From: Candidatus Poribacteria bacterium
GTDB taxonomy: Bacteria > Poribacteria > WGA-4E > UBA9662
Reading direction: 5' to 3'
Assembly: GCA_030748495.1 (NCBI GenBank)
Contig: JASMLX010000016.1
Coordinates: 1-64,000 of the forward strand
Length of the DNA stretch: 64,000 nt
The notes under the pieces are model-generated. The model was given only the letters and a program-made list of their open reading frames with translations, was not told the origin of the DNA and did no database searches. Position 1 is the first letter of the stretch; the number at the start of each line of letters is the position of its first letter. Both the position numbers and the translations under genes were made by a program. Below are positions 45,757 to 55,033 of the stretch, piece after piece.

Positions 45757-46408
45757 ATGAAGTATCACCCATTGACGGCAGGTAAAAAATACCAAATTTC
45801 AGTTCTTTTAGAACCAAGAGTGTCAGTGGCAAGCCTAGCCTGATCTATCGGCTACCATAAAGGCTCGATCTATCGAGAGTTGAAGCCTAATGGTGGAACA
45901 CAAAACTATTGTCCTGGTAAGGCCGATAGGGCTGGTCTAGAGAGAAGAAAGAACTCGGCTAAGTACACGATCTCTCCAGAGCGAGTAGAGTTCATTGGTT
46001 TGCTGATCGAACATGATTGGAGTCCAGAGCAAAGATGATCAAATGTGCTAACGGCTTCCGAGATGCCTGTGAGTCATGAATGGATTTATCAGTACATCTC
46101 CGATGATAAGTCACTAGGAGGTAAGCTCTATCGACACCTAAGACAAGGGCATAAGCGTTATTGTAAAGGCCAAAGAACCAAAGCTGAAACCATGAAGAAT
46201 GGAGTCTCAATAGACGACCTGCCATAGTAGAGAGTCGAGAGCCTTTTGGTGATTGGGAAATTGATACCGTCTTGGGGAAACATAGAACGGGAGCTATTGC
46301 CACCTTATTGGAGCGTAAGAGTCGTTTCTTCTGGATCAAGAAAGTGGATTCCAAATCGGCAACAGATGTCACGGAGACGACTATTGTGCTATTGATGCCT
46401 TATAGAGA
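45757..46408 (+). pseudogene. IS30-family transposase, truncated and frameshifted
   Basis: From ATG 45757 the N-terminal helix-turn-helix (GKKYQISVLLEPRVSVASLA then SIGYHKGSIYRELK) is broken by one TGA. A second TGA stands at 46036-46038, just before VSHEWIYQYISDDKSLGGKLYRHLR when read through. A frameshift near 46220 moves to IVESREPFGDWEIDTVLGK, which carries the first catalytic Asp, and then KSRFFWIKKVDSK. Homology ends near PYRDH, so the C-terminal third of the catalytic domain is missing. Confidence 0.75.
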
Positions 46409-46670
46409 CCATCAACCCCCCTCTTTCCTCTATTTCCCCTTACTTTTTACTATTACTATCGTCTACAATTGATATCACTTTCTCGAATATCTCGATATGC
46501 TTCGAGACAATCACCTTCTGGTGATGATGAAGATGCCACCAAAATCGCCGGAAAGAGTGCTCTCTCTCAAGGGCAATTGTCACGAAATCTTCGTGAACGC
46601 CAAGGAACCGCATCCTTAAGAGAAGTAAACCATCGGGTAGAACAACGGAGTTAAAGGAGTAATTTAGTTA

Positions 46671-48338
46671 GTGAGTATTAGCCAAATTTTTGAGAATATC
46701 AGCCATCTGCTACAGATCCAAAGCGGTCCATCACACCGTTCGAGAAATTACCAGAAGGCAGCCGATATTATCCGAGATTTAACCGACGAATCTGGGCACG
46801 AAATTTCTTTTCTGCAAAATTTAACCGAAACCGATCGATTGGAGCAGGTTAGAGGGATTGGCAAATCAACAGCAACTAAAATTGTTGAGATTGTTCAAAC
46901 AGGAACTTGCCAATTGTACGAAGACTTAAAATCGAAAGTAGGAGAGGGTGTTCTAGATCTGCTCCGGGTTCGTGGTATCGGGATAAAAACGGCTAGCCGA
47001 CTCTACCAATTGGCAGAGGTCAAAAGTCTAGCTGATTTGAGATCCTCCATCGATACCGGGAAACTAAAAGAGATTCGAGGACTAGGGATAAAAACCCTGA
47101 AGTCGATCGATAGCAGTTTAGCCTATTTAGAGTCGGTTCAAAATCTGAAACCGTTAGGAGACGTCAAGCCGTTAGCCGACGGCTTGATGGATTTATTACA
47201 AACCTGTTCGGCCATAGAAAGAGTCGAGGTTACAGGTGAATATCGCCGAGGTAAGGAGATGTTGAGTCGATTAGATCTATTGGTCATTGGAGATGCTGAG
47301 GCTATCCAGCAAGCATTAACAGATCGCATTGAGATCGAGATAATAACAGAGGAGGTTGTGACCGGAACTGTTGACCGGTTTCCGGTCCACATCTACTGTA
47401 CCGACCATTCGACGTTTGCTTGGGATTGGCTGCAGACGACCGGTCCATTGCGTCATATTGAGCAGTTGGGGCTAACTGAGTCTAGTTACCGGACAGAAGC
47501 CGATATCTATGACAACGTAGATCTCCCTTACATCGCTCCTGAACTGAGGAGAAGCACACGGCTATCTGATTCGATCAAAGCAGCAAAAATTTCACCAAAC
47601 TTAGTAACAATCGCTGATATTCTAGCCGACTTACATATGCACACCGACTGGAGTGATGGGCTAAATACAGTTCAAGAGATGGTGAATGGTGCCAAAGATC
47701 TGGGCTACCACTACCTGGCCATTACCGACCATTCCAGGTCATCAGCGATTGCTAACGGGCTCAGTACAGAACGGCTAAAAGCGCAGATTGACACGGTAAA
47801 AGTTATTACTAGCAAAACCGAAGGCATCACCGTATTGACTGGTTCTGAGGTCGATATTCTTAAAGATGGCCGTCTTGACTTTGCCGACGAACTGTTAGCT
47901 GAACTGGACGTGGTCATCGCCAGTGTCCATTCTGTTTTTGAGATGAGCCAGGTACAAATGACTAAACGAATCATTCGAGCTATCGAAAATCCTTTTACCA
48001 TGATGATCGGGCATCCAACCGGTCGATTGCTGGGATCCCGGCCTGGTTATGCAGTCGATCTTTCAGCCGTGATCGATGCTGCTGCCGATCACGGTGTGGC
48101 TTTAGAAATCAACGCCTCTCCCTACCGACTTGATCTTGAATCAGACGCTGTTATGGAAGCTAAATCCAAAGGGGTTATGCTGTCGGTCAACACCGATGCC
48201 CACGCCGTTTCTAACCTGAACCAGATGCCATTGGGGATTACGACTGCACGTCGCGGTTGGTTGGAATCCGCTAACTTGATTAACACGCTATCGTTGGACG
48301 ATTTCCGGAGATGGAAGAATAGATGTCAGAAACTGTAA
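46671..48338 (+). CDS. PolX-family protein with PHP domain and altered polymerase site
   Basis: A 555-residue bacterial PolX. The order is an N-terminal 8-kDa-like/HhH region (RGIGKSTATK at 61-70, RGIGIKTASR at 101-110), the polymerase palm, and a C-terminal PHP phosphoesterase/nuclease domain (from about 318: DLHMHTDWSDG, ITDHS, GSEVDI, GHPTGRL, NTDAH). The PHP metal ligands look complete. In the palm, the usual GDIDIL is SRLDLL, so the first catalytic Asp is Arg (R200), and the third is apparently His (H240 in FPVHIY). Polymerase activity is therefore unlikely and nuclease activity possible. It starts at GTG with AAGGAG 12 bases upstream and overlaps trmFO by 16 bases. Confidence 0.88.
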   Translation: MSISQIFENISHLLQIQSGPSHRSRNYQKAADIIRDLTDESGHEISFLQNLTETDRLEQVRGIGKSTATKIVEIVQTGTCQLYEDLKSKVGEGVLDLLRVRGIGIKTASRLYQLAEVKSLADLRSSIDTGKLKEIRGLGIKTLKSIDSSLAYLESVQNLKPLGDVKPLADGLMDLLQTCSAIERVEVTGEYRRGKEMLSRLDLLVIGDAEAIQQALTDRIEIEIITEEVVTGTVDRFPVHIYCTDHSTFAWDWLQTTGPLRHIEQLGLTESSYRTEADIYDNVDLPYIAPELRRSTRLSDSIKAAKISPNLVTIADILADLHMHTDWSDGLNTVQEMVNGAKDLGYHYLAITDHSRSSAIANGLSTERLKAQIDTVKVITSKTEGITVLTGSEVDILKDGRLDFADELLAELDVVIASVHSVFEMSQVQMTKRIIRAIENPFTMMIGHPTGRLLGSRPGYAVDLSAVIDAAADHGVALEINASPYRLDLESDAVMEAKSKGVMLSVNTDAHAVSNLNQMPLGITTARRGWLESANLINTLSLDDFRRWKNRCQKL

Positions 48339-49693
48339 CTATCATTGGTGGAGGCTTGGCCGGCAGCGAAGCCGCCTGGCAAATTGCCGAACGTGGTCTC
48401 ACCGTCAATCTATTTGAAATGAGACCTAAGGTCAAAACGGGTGCCCACGAAACTTCAGACCTGGGAGAATTGGTCTGTTCCAATTCTCTCGGCTCCAACC
48501 TGCCAGATCGAGCCTCTGGTGTATTGAAGGCTGAACTTCGGTTATTGGGATCCATGCTGATGGACTGTGCTGACCAAACGGCTGTTCCGGCCGGCGGAGC
48601 TTTAGCCGTTGACCGTCACCGCTTCGCGCAACTGGTCACTGAACGGATCCAAGCGCACCCCAGGATTCAACTTATTCGGCAAGAGGTGACCGCTATTCCC
48701 AATGGGCCAGTAATCATTGCGTCCGGACCTTTGACGTCAGATCGGCTCTCAGAGGCCATTGCGGAACTATCTGGTGAGGACCACCTCTATTTTTTCGATG
48801 CAATTTCACCGATTGTTACCGAGGAATCGATCAACATGGAGATTGCGTTTCGTGGGTCTCGCTACGGGAAAGGCGACCAGCCAGAAGGCGACTACATCAA
48901 CTGCCCTATGAACAGAGAGCAGTACCAGCAATTTGTCGAAAATCTGGTACATGCCGAACGAATTGAGCTGCACACTTTTGAGGATGCGATCCGGTCTGGT
49001 GTTAAGGCGGGTCCACATCTGTTCTTTGAAGGGTGCTTACCGGTTGAAATCATTGCCGAACGGGGGCAGGATTCATTAGCCTATGGCCCCATGCGCCCGG
49101 TTGGTTTAGTCGATCCTAGAACTGAACAGAGGAGCCATGCAGTAGTACAACTGCGCCAGGACAATGTGGCTGGGACGCTCTATAACATGGTTGGATTCCA
49201 AACGAATCTCAAGTTTCCAGAGCAGAAGCGCGTTTTTCAATCCATCCCTGGATTGGAGGGGGCTGAATTCGTCCGCTACGGGCAGATGCACCGCAACACT
49301 TTCATTTCGGCCCCCAAATTATTGCACCCTGCCATGCAGTTTCGTCACCGGGAAAATCTTTTTTTTGCCGGGCAAATTACAGGGGTTGAAAGTTACGTCG
49401 GTAACGTGGCAACAGGGTTGATGGCGGGTTGGAATATGGTGAATTTTCTAACCCACCGGGATCTACTGGTGCTTCCGCCGACCACAATTTTAGGATCGTT
49501 GTGTCACTATGTGACCCAGGCCAGCCTGTCAGATTTTCAACCAATGAAAGCCAACTTCGGTTTGCTACCGCAACTAACAACGAAGGCAAGCAGGAAAAGT
49601 GGTAGAAAGATGAGAAAAAGGGAACGCGCCCAAGCCTATGCCGAGCGGGCACTGGCGGATTTGGAAGCCTACCTAGATGAGATTACGGGATGA
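48323..49693 (+). CDS. trmFO: Methylenetetrahydrofolate-tRNA-(uracil-5-)-methyltransferase TrmFO
   Basis: A folate- and FAD-dependent enzyme that forms 5-methyluridine at position 54 in the T-loop of tRNA. 456 residues. The FAD motif TIIGGGLAGSEAAW (5-18) and the conserved SNSLGSN segment mark the family and separate it from GidA/MnmG. Its start lies inside the end of the PolX gene, so expression is probably coupled. It converges on the NuoE-NuoF fusion gene with 29 bases between. Confidence 0.95.
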   Translation: MSETVTIIGGGLAGSEAAWQIAERGLTVNLFEMRPKVKTGAHETSDLGELVCSNSLGSNLPDRASGVLKAELRLLGSMLMDCADQTAVPAGGALAVDRHRFAQLVTERIQAHPRIQLIRQEVTAIPNGPVIIASGPLTSDRLSEAIAELSGEDHLYFFDAISPIVTEESINMEIAFRGSRYGKGDQPEGDYINCPMNREQYQQFVENLVHAERIELHTFEDAIRSGVKAGPHLFFEGCLPVEIIAERGQDSLAYGPMRPVGLVDPRTEQRSHAVVQLRQDNVAGTLYNMVGFQTNLKFPEQKRVFQSIPGLEGAEFVRYGQMHRNTFISAPKLLHPAMQFRHRENLFFAGQITGVESYVGNVATGLMAGWNMVNFLTHRDLLVLPPTTILGSLCHYVTQASLSDFQPMKANFGLLPQLTTKASRKSGRKMRKRERAQAYAERALADLEAYLDEITG

Positions 49694-49722
49694 GATTGCG
49701 TGAAAGTAGTTTTCGGTTAACT

Positions 49723-51441
49723 TTATCCGTCAGGCGAAGCGATGGATGAAAGGTGTCGATCGACCTGGTCGGGAAAATAGCGAACCAGGCTTTCGGTAAT
49801 CAAGGAGGCCGCTGTTCCCAAGCCGCAGGCACTGGTCGCCCGCATGGTTTGGCCGATATCTTCTACCTCTTTCAGCCATTCCGTGACGGTTAGCATCGGT
49901 GCCTGTCCACTCAGGCGTTCGGAAAGTCGCTGGGTGCCGATTCGGCAAGGGAAACATTTTCCGCACGACTCCTCGGCGAAAAACGACATGGCGCTTTCGG
50001 CCACCTCAACCATGTTTCGACGATCGTCAAATACAATAATACCGCCGGAGCCGAGGTAAGAGCCTTTCGCCTTGATACAGAGATCATCCAGCGTGATGTC
50101 CAAGTCTGAGCCCGCCAGAAATCCGCCTGAAATACCGGCCATGGTAATAGCTTGGATTGAACGGCCGATTTCGGGACCTCCTGCCCAGTCGTACAGTAAC
50201 GTAGACAGCGGGAAACCAATTGGCACTTCGTAGTTGCCGGGTCGTTGAATGTCTCCAGACAGACTAATGACCTTGGTACCGGCGTGACCATTTAGACCCA
50301 ACCCTCGGTACCAATTGGCACCATATCGCAAGATCGGCGGAACAGAGGCCAACGTCTCCACATTGTTGACAACTGTGGGAAGATCCTGGTAGCCGTGTGT
50401 TACCGGATAGGGGGGCCGGTTTCGCGGAAATGGCCGCTTCCCTTCTAGGCTGTTTAGCAAGGAACTCTCTTCACCGCAGATGTAGGCACCTGCACCACGA
50501 CGGATGTAGATCTGAAAGCTAAAGTCCGATCCGAGGATGCCATCGCCTAAAAATCCAGCCTCTTCTGCTTCATCTACGGCTTGGGACAAAATCTCGAATG
50601 TTTCCGGGTACTCATACCGAAGATAGATAAAGCCCTGAGTTGCACCTGTCGCATAACCTGCGATTAAAACACCTTCGATGACCGCATGAGGGTCGTAGTC
50701 TAGGATAGCACGATCTTTGAAACAGCCAGGCTCCCCTTCATCAGCGTTGCAAACCACTGTTTTTGGCTGTCGAGATTCTTTGGCCACCGTTTCCCATTTC
50801 AAGCCGGTTGGGAAACCTGCTCCACCTCGACCTGTCAATTGGCTATCCTTGACCATCTGCACCACATCCGAGGAGCGCATCAGATCTAACATCCGGATTA
50901 AGCCGTCGTAGCCACCTGTTTGACGATAACCCAGAATATTAGAGCGGTTTGGCTTGCGAATCTCAGCCAAGACGCACTCTTCTATTCCACCTGGATTTTG
51001 AACAGGTACAGGAGACAATTTCGGTTGTAAATTATCTGCCACTAAGCCGACTAGAACCTGAGACCCTTTGAGAGTGGGAACGTAATCGTCACAACGTCCC
51101 GCACACGGCATAGGGGTTGCTCCCTCAGCCACTAGCGAGTCCAGAAGTGCCTCTCCCCCACGTAGTCGACAGACTGGTCCAATGCAAACACGGGGCGCAA
51201 ATTGACCGGGCAATTGTCGTGAAAAGTGATGGTAGAAGGTTACAGTGCCGAACAATTCGGCCAGGGGAATTTTCAGCGCTAGCGAGATCTCCCGCATGGC
51301 TGTTTCAGAGACAAACCCATCCCGATCGTGAAATGCGTGAAGAAGTGGTAACAGTGGTGCGGGTTGGTTACGCCACTGCTCAATCAGATCCTGGTTGGTT
51401 TGCACTCTCCGGTTAGATAACTCCCGTTGGTTACTGGGCAC
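49723..51441 (-). CDS. NuoE-NuoF fusion, NADH-oxidising subunit of a hydrogenase or formate dehydrogenase-type complex
   Basis: A 572-residue flavoprotein. Residues 1-150 are a NuoE-like [2Fe-2S] domain with C86-x4-C91 and C113-x3-C117. The rest is NuoF-like: the FMN/NADH loop GRGGAGFPTG, GAGAYICGEESSLL, and the [4Fe-4S] ligands in ESCGKCFPC plus the later SACG. It starts at GTG. HoxF of NAD-reducing hydrogenases and some formate dehydrogenase subunits have this layout. No partner subunit (NuoG, HoxU, formate or hydrogenase large subunit) lies next to it in this window, so the complex is unknown. Downstream of the beta-hydroxyacid dehydrogenase on the same strand, 30 bases apart. Confidence 0.85.
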   Translation of the reverse strand: MPSNQRELSNRRVQTNQDLIEQWRNQPAPLLPLLHAFHDRDGFVSETAMREISLALKIPLAELFGTVTFYHHFSRQLPGQFAPRVCIGPVCRLRGGEALLDSLVAEGATPMPCAGRCDDYVPTLKGSQVLVGLVADNLQPKLSPVPVQNPGGIEECVLAEIRKPNRSNILGYRQTGGYDGLIRMLDLMRSSDVVQMVKDSQLTGRGGAGFPTGLKWETVAKESRQPKTVVCNADEGEPGCFKDRAILDYDPHAVIEGVLIAGYATGATQGFIYLRYEYPETFEILSQAVDEAEEAGFLGDGILGSDFSFQIYIRRGAGAYICGEESSLLNSLEGKRPFPRNRPPYPVTHGYQDLPTVVNNVETLASVPPILRYGANWYRGLGLNGHAGTKVISLSGDIQRPGNYEVPIGFPLSTLLYDWAGGPEIGRSIQAITMAGISGGFLAGSDLDITLDDLCIKAKGSYLGSGGIIVFDDRRNMVEVAESAMSFFAEESCGKCFPCRIGTQRLSERLSGQAPMLTVTEWLKEVEDIGQTMRATSACGLGTAASLITESLVRYFPDQVDRHLSSIASPDG

Positions 51442-51471
51442 AATCTTCTTACGAACCAGGAGAAATAGTAT

Positions 51472-52371
51472 CTATCTACTATTTCTGCCTTTAAATGTAA
51501 GTTCTGCCACCCCGGATTTATCCAGTTCCCCTTTGCCGGCTTCAATCATTCTGTCAAACTGGGCTTTGGTGGCTTTAGCTAGAGGTAGACTGAGACCAAC
51601 ATCGTCGGCCAAGTCGAGGGCAATGCCGGAATCTTTGGCTGCGTGCGCTGACGAAAAATAGCATTCGTGATCCCGTAATTGCATGTCTTCTCCATCGGTC
51701 TCCAGTACCCGGGAATTAGCACCTGTTTGGGAGAAAACCTCCTGTAATATTTCGAGATCTAGTCCCAGAGCGTCACCTAGCCCCAAGCCTTCAGCTAGTC
51801 CGGCCGTATTGATGTTCATCACCATATTGACTAACGCTTTGACCTGTGCTGCCCGACCGGCTTCGCCGATGTAGCGAAGAGACACACTCATTGATTCCAG
51901 GATGGGTTTTGCTTGTTCAAAAACCTCTTCTTTGCCTCCGCACATTAGGTAAAGGGTTCCTTCACGCGCTTGCGTAATACTACTAGCCATGCAGCCTTCG
52001 AGGCTGTCGGCACCGCTCCTGTTAGCCAGTTGTTCTATCTCTACGTGGACCCCCGGAGTTAGGGTAGCGCAGTTGATAAAAACCGTACCTTCTGCGTCCT
52101 GCAGGAGACTGTCGTCCGCTGTTTCAGAGAAAATCTGGCACATGGCCTCATCATCGGTCACCACTGTGATCACGTAATCGGCCAGAGCCGTAACACCGGC
52201 CAGGGTAGAAGACGCTGTGGTTCCAATTTCCTCGGCTAGCGATTGCGCTCGATCTTCGGTTGAATCGTAGACAGCGGTGACGGAAAAGCCTTCATCGTTA
52301 AGGTGCCGAGCGATGTTGCTCCCCATTCGCCCAACACCAACAAACCCAATTGTAAAATCTGCATTTAACAC
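51472..52371 (-). CDS. NAD(P)-dependent beta-hydroxyacid dehydrogenase (HIBADH family)
   Basis: A 299-residue 3-hydroxyisobutyrate/tartronate-semialdehyde-type dehydrogenase. The N-terminal nucleotide motif is GFVGVGRMGSNIA. The catalytic Lys lies in KALVNMVMNIN, and the EGCMASS region is the substrate loop. GTG start with AAAGGA eight bases upstream. It precedes the NuoE-NuoF fusion on the same strand. Exact substrate (hydroxyisobutyrate, glyoxylate or succinic semialdehyde) cannot be set. Confidence 0.87.
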   Translation of the reverse strand: MLNADFTIGFVGVGRMGSNIARHLNDEGFSVTAVYDSTEDRAQSLAEEIGTTASSTLAGVTALADYVITVVTDDEAMCQIFSETADDSLLQDAEGTVFINCATLTPGVHVEIEQLANRSGADSLEGCMASSITQAREGTLYLMCGGKEEVFEQAKPILESMSVSLRYIGEAGRAAQVKALVNMVMNINTAGLAEGLGLGDALGLDLEILQEVFSQTGANSRVLETDGEDMQLRDHECYFSSAHAAKDSGIALDLADDVGLSLPLAKATKAQFDRMIEAGKGELDKSGVAELTFKGRNSR

Positions 52372-52474
52372 TGTTTTTTCCTTTCTTAACGCCGATCGAG
52401 AGTCTGGCGCACCGTCCCATCTTAGTCTGGCCTATTCTACACGAATGGTTCATCTTTGTAAAGCAATTATTCCG

Positions 52475-52832
52475 GTGCCTCAATCTTAAAGGGGTTTACT
52501 TGCTCTTTGAGTGACTGGCGTTTGCCTTGACCGCTACCTTCCAGTTGATGCAATGCCTCCGGAATCCGCTCTTTGTGTTCGCCGAATGAGAAACAGTTGG
52601 CAGAAGTTAGCATGGTGAAATTATTTGGCGCAAATCTACTTTAAGAACAATGATATCTCCAGCTCGAATAGGAACGCGGCAAACCGTTGGTGGATCGGCG
52701 ACCATCATAACATGGTCCGAACATTCAAAGTTGAATTTATGGCTTCCCGGCAGGCAAGCAACACAATTACCCAGAGGCACATCTGCCAAGAAAGCCGACA
52801 AATTGAAGAAACTGACGAAGGTATAGAAGTTG
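52475..52832 (-). pseudogene. PhyH-family fragment
   Basis: LADVPLGNCVACLPGSHKFNFEC and VPIRAGDIIVLKV match the middle and distal part of a PhyH protein, followed after a stop by a tail (KERIPEAL). The proximal metal motif and the distal His are missing, so it is a remnant. Confidence 0.6.
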
Positions 52833-53089
52833 ATCATGTCAATCCGGTTTGGAGTAGTGAAATAACTTACATATTCCTGCAAAGATAGAATTCGTCTATC
52901 TAACTGCGATTATGAACTGGTTTTCAAGACTTATTGTCAGCTGTCGAATTCCAAACTCCATGGATTCTGCATTTTGTATAGAGGCATTGAAGGATTGGAT
53001 TGCCGCCATTTTAGAAAACCTGATTTCTTCAATACCGCTCAAGGCTGACAGTATATATCGCATTCTTTTATTTCTGTGCTTCAAAAATC

Positions 53090-53509
53090 TCAATTAGTAA
53101 TAATATAGTGAATCTTGATGTTATGCTTCGATTCAACTCGTATCGAATTGTGGCCCCGATAAGCCGGCAACGTATTCTGCTTGTAGGATATCTCAAGATT
53201 ACTGTCGTTAATCCAACGAACCTCGACATCTGAGAAACTACTCCACGTCTTGTACTTACCCAAGAGGCCACCACGCGGATCTAATTCATCGCCTGTTCGT
53301 CGGAGGTTTGCATTGTTGTAGCAGTAACCTGCGGCGCCTCCTCCTTCACAATAGAAACTCGTAGCGATAAACTTGCCATTGGGTGATGGCTTTTCACTAA
53401 GAACCTCGACGGTGTCAATGCTTGGATCAGACATGCAGCTGGTCAGGAGGATGACCGTACAAAGCATAGATTCAAATATACGCATCGTTTTGTTTTTGTT
53501 CCATTTCAT
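53090..53509 (-). CDS. Small lipoprotein, DUF5412-like
   Basis: A predicted lipoprotein of about 139 residues. MKWNKNKTMRIF and LCTVILLTSC form the signal and lipobox. The mature part has SPNGKFIATSFYCEGGGAAGYCYNN and EVRWINDSNLEISY, a pattern I associate with DUF5412, which is uncharacterised. The start at 53509 is chosen for its charged N terminus; the ATG at 53485 is also possible. Isolated from other genes. Confidence 0.6.
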   Translation of the reverse strand: MKWNKNKTMRIFESMLCTVILLTSCMSDPSIDTVEVLSEKPSPNGKFIATSFYCEGGGAAGYCYNNANLRRTGDELDPRGGLLGKYKTWSSFSDVEVRWINDSNLEISYKQNTLPAYRGHNSIRVESKHNIKIHYIITN

Positions 53510-53611
53510 TTGAAACAGCCCCAGGTAAAACAAGGCGCAGATGAAGGAACGCCGTGTCCATTTGGTCCAATACCACCTCGTACAGGCTATCCTTGAGTTT
53601 CTTAAGATCAT

Positions 53612-54077
53612 TGGGGGGTGGCTTCGGCTTTCAACTCTTCACTTATCTTACACTCGGGAATTCAAAGGAGAAAGCGACTAAACACCAGAACCTTGATCGC
53701 ATTGTACAGCTATCTTTTTAGATGGGGAACCTTCTGCTCAGCGGTGATCCAATGAGTCTGTAAAGGTCCCATTCCCACTGATATCATGGGAAAATACAAA
53801 CCGTTCCTTGTGGTTTACGGGCAGGTTATCTTTACCATAGGAAGCACCTCCCTTTACAAAACTGTGGTAGTAAGTCATGTGCGAAAGGGGCACTTGAGAT
53901 TCCTCATCAATGATTACCACACAGTTTTCGAGCTTGTTGATGGGACCGTTGACAAGATTGAGCCCGAACTACTTTGTTCCGAGCCAAGATGTTTAGCGGC
54001 TATAAAACACCTCACCAAAAATTGACTGTCACTAATGCTACCAGAAACTGCTTCTTATCAATCAACCTGCAAATCAG
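53612..54077. other. Noncoding region
   Basis: About 470 bases between the lipoprotein and the ankyrin gene. Short open frames occur on both strands with no recognised homology. Confidence 0.4.
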
Positions 54078-54872
54078 CTATTTGAGTTTTCGGAAGGTTT
54101 GGCGAACAAGGCCCTTTCGGTCATTATCAACTATGTGGCCGACCTTCAGGAGGATTCGCTTAAGAAGTTCCTTTGCAACGGCCTCCATCTCCGTCCAGTT
54201 CCACGGTTTCGCCTCCAAGTCCTCCCCGGTTTTGCCACCGTACTTGCGGAGAATCTCGTCGATTTCAGGTTTCGCCCGGTCCAAAGCAGTGTCTCCATCC
54301 TTGTGTACAACGTTCACCTCAGCTCCTTTTGCTAGACGCAACTCGACGATCGCCTTCTTTCCTCCCCAGATGGCGGTAGAGCGGAGTGACGTACTATTGT
54401 CGGTCAGCCACTTAGCATTCACATTTGCACCGTTTTCAATTAGTAGCTTAACCATATCGATATGCCCGTAGTAACATGCCCGGAGGAGAGGTGAATCCCC
54501 TCCTGGTCGATCCACAGTAGCACCATGTACAATGAGTAACTCAGCAATTTTAAGGTCCCCTTTTTCAGCCGCATAATCCGCATAATATAGCGGCGTATGT
54601 TTGACATAATCTTCAATATCTACATCCGTACCTGAATCCAAAAGTCGTTCTACTTTCTTCAGGTTTTCTTTCTCTGAAGCCTCCAACAAAGACCTATCAA
54701 CAGCCTGATTATCAGGGACACAGATAGGAGATCTTTCATTCCTTTCATCACCATTAGCTACCTGGATTGATGAGGGTTGTTGTTTGTCCCGCATGCTTAA
54801 AAATTTCTGCAAAGCGTTCTCAGACTCTCTATTGATATAGCCCCGACTCCTATATCGCTGGCGACACTGCAC
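54078..54872 (-). CDS. Ankyrin-repeat protein
   Basis: A 264-residue protein with four ankyrin repeats (about 64-200: NLKKVERLLDSGTDVD, HTPLYYADYAAEKGD, SPLLRACYYGHIDMVKLL, GADVNA-like GANVNAKW). A C-terminal helical segment of about 60 residues is rich in Lys and Glu. The start is uncertain: the frame is open further upstream and reads a Cys pattern CNCGQEGSSCVQC, so the true N terminus may include a small zinc-ribbon-like piece. No signal peptide is seen in the form given. Probably a cytoplasmic protein-binding protein; no partner is evident. Confidence 0.7.
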   Translation of the reverse strand: MQCRQRYRSRGYINRESENALQKFLSMRDKQQPSSIQVANGDERNERSPICVPDNQAVDRSLLEASEKENLKKVERLLDSGTDVDIEDYVKHTPLYYADYAAEKGDLKIAELLIVHGATVDRPGGDSPLLRACYYGHIDMVKLLIENGANVNAKWLTDNSTSLRSTAIWGGKKAIVELRLAKGAEVNVVHKDGDTALDRAKPEIDEILRKYGGKTGEDLEAKPWNWTEMEAVAKELLKRILLKVGHIVDNDRKGLVRQTFRKLK

Positions 54873-55033
54873 ACATGAACTGCCTTCCTGACCGCAATTG
54901 CATGTATACGGTGCTGAGTCGGAGAAAATTAAACTCCCAATCGGTGACTTCCCCAGTGTCGAATTTCTTGACCATGGACGTCGTAATAATTCAGCACCTG
55001 CGACACCTAATGGGTGCGGTAATCAGAGTAAAA

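Noticed and set aside
45992..46372. Minus-strand frame of 126 codons
   Set aside because: It is antisense to the IS30 transposase remnant, whose motifs are clear on the plus strand.
54873..54990. Upstream Cys-rich extension of the ankyrin protein
   Set aside because: The frame is open and reads a CNC..CVQC pattern, but there is no start codon with a ribosome-binding site, so it is only mentioned as a possibility in the gene entry.
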